DNA of 64,000 nucleotides. Origin: Fasciolopsis buskii (Eukaryota > Platyhelminthes > Trematoda > Plagiorchiida > Fasciolidae). The number at the start of each line of letters is the position of its first letter. Position 1 is the stretch's first letter. The position numbers and the translations under genes were made by a program. The notes beneath the pieces were generated by a model, which worked only from the letters and a program-made list of their open reading frames with translations, was not told the origin of the DNA and did no database searches. Below, piece after piece: positions 61,280 through 64,000 of this stretch. The stretch spans positions 94,280 to 158,279 of the forward strand of contig LUCM01004162.1 of NCBI GenBank assembly GCA_008360955.1, read 5' to 3'.

Positions 61280-64000
61280 CCGAAGATTATTTATTAAAAC
61301 CGTCTCCAACGGCCAGCCTCATTGACCCATCTAATAACAAGCCTGTCAGCAATCTCGCTGCAAAAAGGCGCTTCTTTGTCACCGTAACTGAAGAAGCCCA
61401 TAAAAGCAATGGAAATGCGAAGAAAGCTTTTGTCTTCAATGTACCTGACTGACTCCCACTGAAAATGGTACAAGCTACCCTACATAATGCTAGTATCATG
61501 ACCCATCATCCGCGTCTAGAATCTAGGCCCCGGAAAATTTACCCAAAATAACTGCTCAATTCTTTTCACTTTCTTGATGGGCTACTTGGTAAGGGGTTTA
61601 TAAACAACACGGCTGCCACTGCCAACCGCACGCTTAATTAAAAAATCAATATATAGAATGATAAAGCTCCCTTCCAGAGGGATATACTGCAGTAGCAGAA
61701 GTTCACTACTACTCCCGAAGTCGGCAAGATTCCGGTTGCACCGGAAGCCCACCCCCTGAACGGTAAGCTGCCAGCACTAGGTCTTTCTGACCGATTAGGT
61801 CCAGAACCTGTTGTCGTAATACCAAAGAACCTGTCCTTGCCTTGCGATAGATTCGACCACCCCACCGCCTACTTGCAGGTGGTGGTTGCCCAAAACTTTT
61901 ACACAGTCCGCACAATCAGCCTATTCCGTACTTGCGCAGTCCAATTTTCTTTTCAAACTCTTCACCCTACAAAGCCGTCACTGGTCCATCTGAGAATAAA
62001 TCCACCGGTGATAGTGACATCTCTCCTCCGCGTATACACGCTGAGAAAGCGGTAAACTCAAGACATCATCTTCGTCGCTCTCAGCAAATACCGGTAGATC
62101 TTGATGAAATCCACTGTCTTTCGCCTATCCAACTTCCCCGTAAACGTGTGCATCCAAATTAGCCATCTGTAGCACCCCAAGCTAGGGGCGCTGAAGGTAT
62201 ACCCACACAGGTGGTCACCATCTCACCGATGCATTGTCATGCCAATAACCTCAGCCGCCTGGCACATACCCTTTCCCGGATAGGTCTTCAAGCATGTCCT
62301 CGTCCTTCTGTCTAACAACAGAGCGGCGCCCAACCTAAATCAGCTGAATCCCACAAGAAAACGCATGCCAGCCATTTATCCAATTAACCACACAACCCCA
62401 CACATCAATACCCGCCCTACTAATCCAGGAAACCGAATTGCCCGTACACCTCGACTGACTGGCACCCTCGACACATTCAACCCAACTAGGGCATCTCGGC
62501 ACGAGCTTTGCCAAGGCGGAGGGCCCACTAACACACGGAGGTCAACTAACCGCCGCTTACAATCACGAAGTGAATTACCCACTCTGCCTATGCGCTCGTC
62601 CTCTTTCGGGAACCCAGTTGCTAACTTTTAATGTGACGACAACGCCCCTCCATATTTAGATCCTGCCACTTATTCCCCCACCTTGACCTGCTTAATAAGA
62701 AACCTTGTTTAGCTGCATTCTCGCCAATTTATTGCTCTTTTCCCACTCCTGTACCTCAGCCTCCACCCCGAATACGTTTATCTCAATAGCATTCCATAAT
62801 TTGACTCTGACTCCCCCGGTCTACCTGGCAAACTCTAAACACATGTATTTCACCCTCTGATCCACATACTATCATGAGAGGCATTTGTCAGCCAACTCTC
62901 GTCCAGCGCAGACGTCGAGTGACCCGCCTACCAAACACCACTTTTCTCATCCGTGCGAGTTTCAAAAGTAACTTATACTCCAAAACGCGTGCACGTACCT
63001 GATAATGTCCTTTTTCTCAGGCACTTTTCAAGGCTCCCTCATTACACCAGATTGTCGATTTCGTCTTACTACTGTCACCAATCGCCAAGCTAACACTATC
63101 ACATACCCCTGCTACCATGCCACTCGTGCTGGAGGCTTCTGGAACTGCATCCATTGACTTTCGAGCATTTATTACCTTGCGTGTCATTCCACAAATCCCT
63201 TGACATAAACAGTCCCTCGCCGAGCAGCGTGCTTAACTCTACTGGATTCACTCCCTCACCACGGCTATGCGCTATAAGAACCACTGATGTATCCGCTGAT
63301 TATGTAGCCCTACACAATCCGCCTCTTGGATTTCATTTGGACTCAAATGTTCCAGTGAATCTTTTCTACTCCTCCTGAACTCCCGCTCCCTTTAACTCAA
63401 ATAACGGGGATGAGACTGCTGGAAGCCAAAACTCTCGCTATGTTATCCCGATAACAGTAACGTGCTTAACCGACCACAGCCCCACTCCTTCTTTTTCGTT
63501 GACAAGTCATAATACCTGCCAAACCAATGGAGGAAATCGCAGAGGAGGTGGTTGCATGTCCTGCGTGAAGCAGCTACACACAGCTTCCATTCTCCAATAT
63601 CCACAGCTGGATTCCATCTCTGGCATTCTTCGGCTTCAAATGCAAATTCCCAATCTCTAAATCTACATAGGATGTACACATTGGCCACCGAAATAGAATA
63701 ATTCTGATGCCTCTCGTCTCATGCAGGCTTCCTTTTATCCTTATGGTTTCCCCTCCAACCGTGAGATATTTGCAGGTGACTTCAGTGCCCCTCAGATTTG
63801 TCGCTACTCTTTATTCGCTCCACCAACCTCATTCGTCTGTGGGCGAACCCACAAGGCGTCTCAATATTTTAGACCTAGTTTTTACGTATAGCATTCCAAG
63901 CGATAAGGTTTCAGTACTAAAATCTTTCTCCTGGAGTGACCATAAGATGGTAATATGTAACCTCTCGCTCCGTGACAACCCTTCTTCACCTATGTGTACC
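61280..64000 (+). mobile_element. CR1/Jockey-like LINE, plus strand, runs off the window
   Basis: An ORF1-like part comes first (about 61,370-61,450, KRRFFVTVTEEAHKSNGNAK and KAFVFNVP; about 62,900-62,980, RRRVTRLPNTTFLIRASFK), with stops. The endonuclease follows from about 63,120: TFEHLLPCVSFHKSL, RRGGGCMSCVKQLHTASI at about 63,538, REIFAGDFSAPQI near 63,755, then an uninterrupted ILDLVFTYSIPSDKV...FSWSDHKMVICN at 63,866-63,960. SDH is the catalytic C-terminal motif and is intact. RT would lie beyond 64,000. Frameshifts separate the pieces. Confidence 0.75.

Overview
This is eukaryotic, repeat-dominated DNA, most likely from a parasitic flatworm (digenean fluke or tapeworm). The evidence is a divergent beta-catenin exon with a perfect GT splice donor, many decayed RTE-type LINEs resembling those common in flatworm genomes, a second class of CR1/Jockey-like LINEs, a tRNA-derived SINE family and scattered CA/TA microsatellites. 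There are no bacterial operons, no CRISPR and no intact tRNA or rRNA genes. The species cannot be fixed from the sequence alone.

Layout. 1-8.6 kb: SINE copies near 0-0.4 kb and 6.5 kb, microsatellites, otherwise unrecognised. 8.65-12.0 kb: two RTE LINEs joined tail to tail; the minus-strand one is the best preserved, with an RT reading frame broken by one nonsense codon and an internal deletion between endonuclease and RT. 12.9-13.4 kb: a low-stop stretch of unknown nature. 14-23.2 kb: nothing recognised. 23.2-40.6 kb: a folded complex in which a 2.8-kb segment (LINE plus flank) recurs as an inverted copy about 11.5 kb away. A third, direct, internally deleted copy contains a 369-bp tract identical by eye to the first. 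Between them lie further RTE remnants, a SINE and a Ty3/gypsy-like gag-protease remnant.

41.13-42.35 kb (minus strand) holds the only confidently recognised host gene: the first or N-terminal coding exon of a beta-catenin, with a DSG phosphodegron followed by armadillo repeats. The exon ends at a GTAAGT donor. No downstream exon was recognised in the 41 kb that follows in the direction of transcription, so much of the left two-thirds of the window may be intronic.

43-64 kb is a graveyard of CR1/Jockey-like LINEs: two head-to-tail on the minus strand (44.5-49.6 kb), one on the plus strand (50.6-54.75 kb), one on the minus strand with an (ATT)n tail (56.2-59.1 kb), and one on the plus strand that runs out of the window (61.3-64 kb). 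All carry stops and frameshifts. The window is therefore one host exon in a dense, nested transposon landscape, and most apparent open frames are transposon remains or their antisense shadows.
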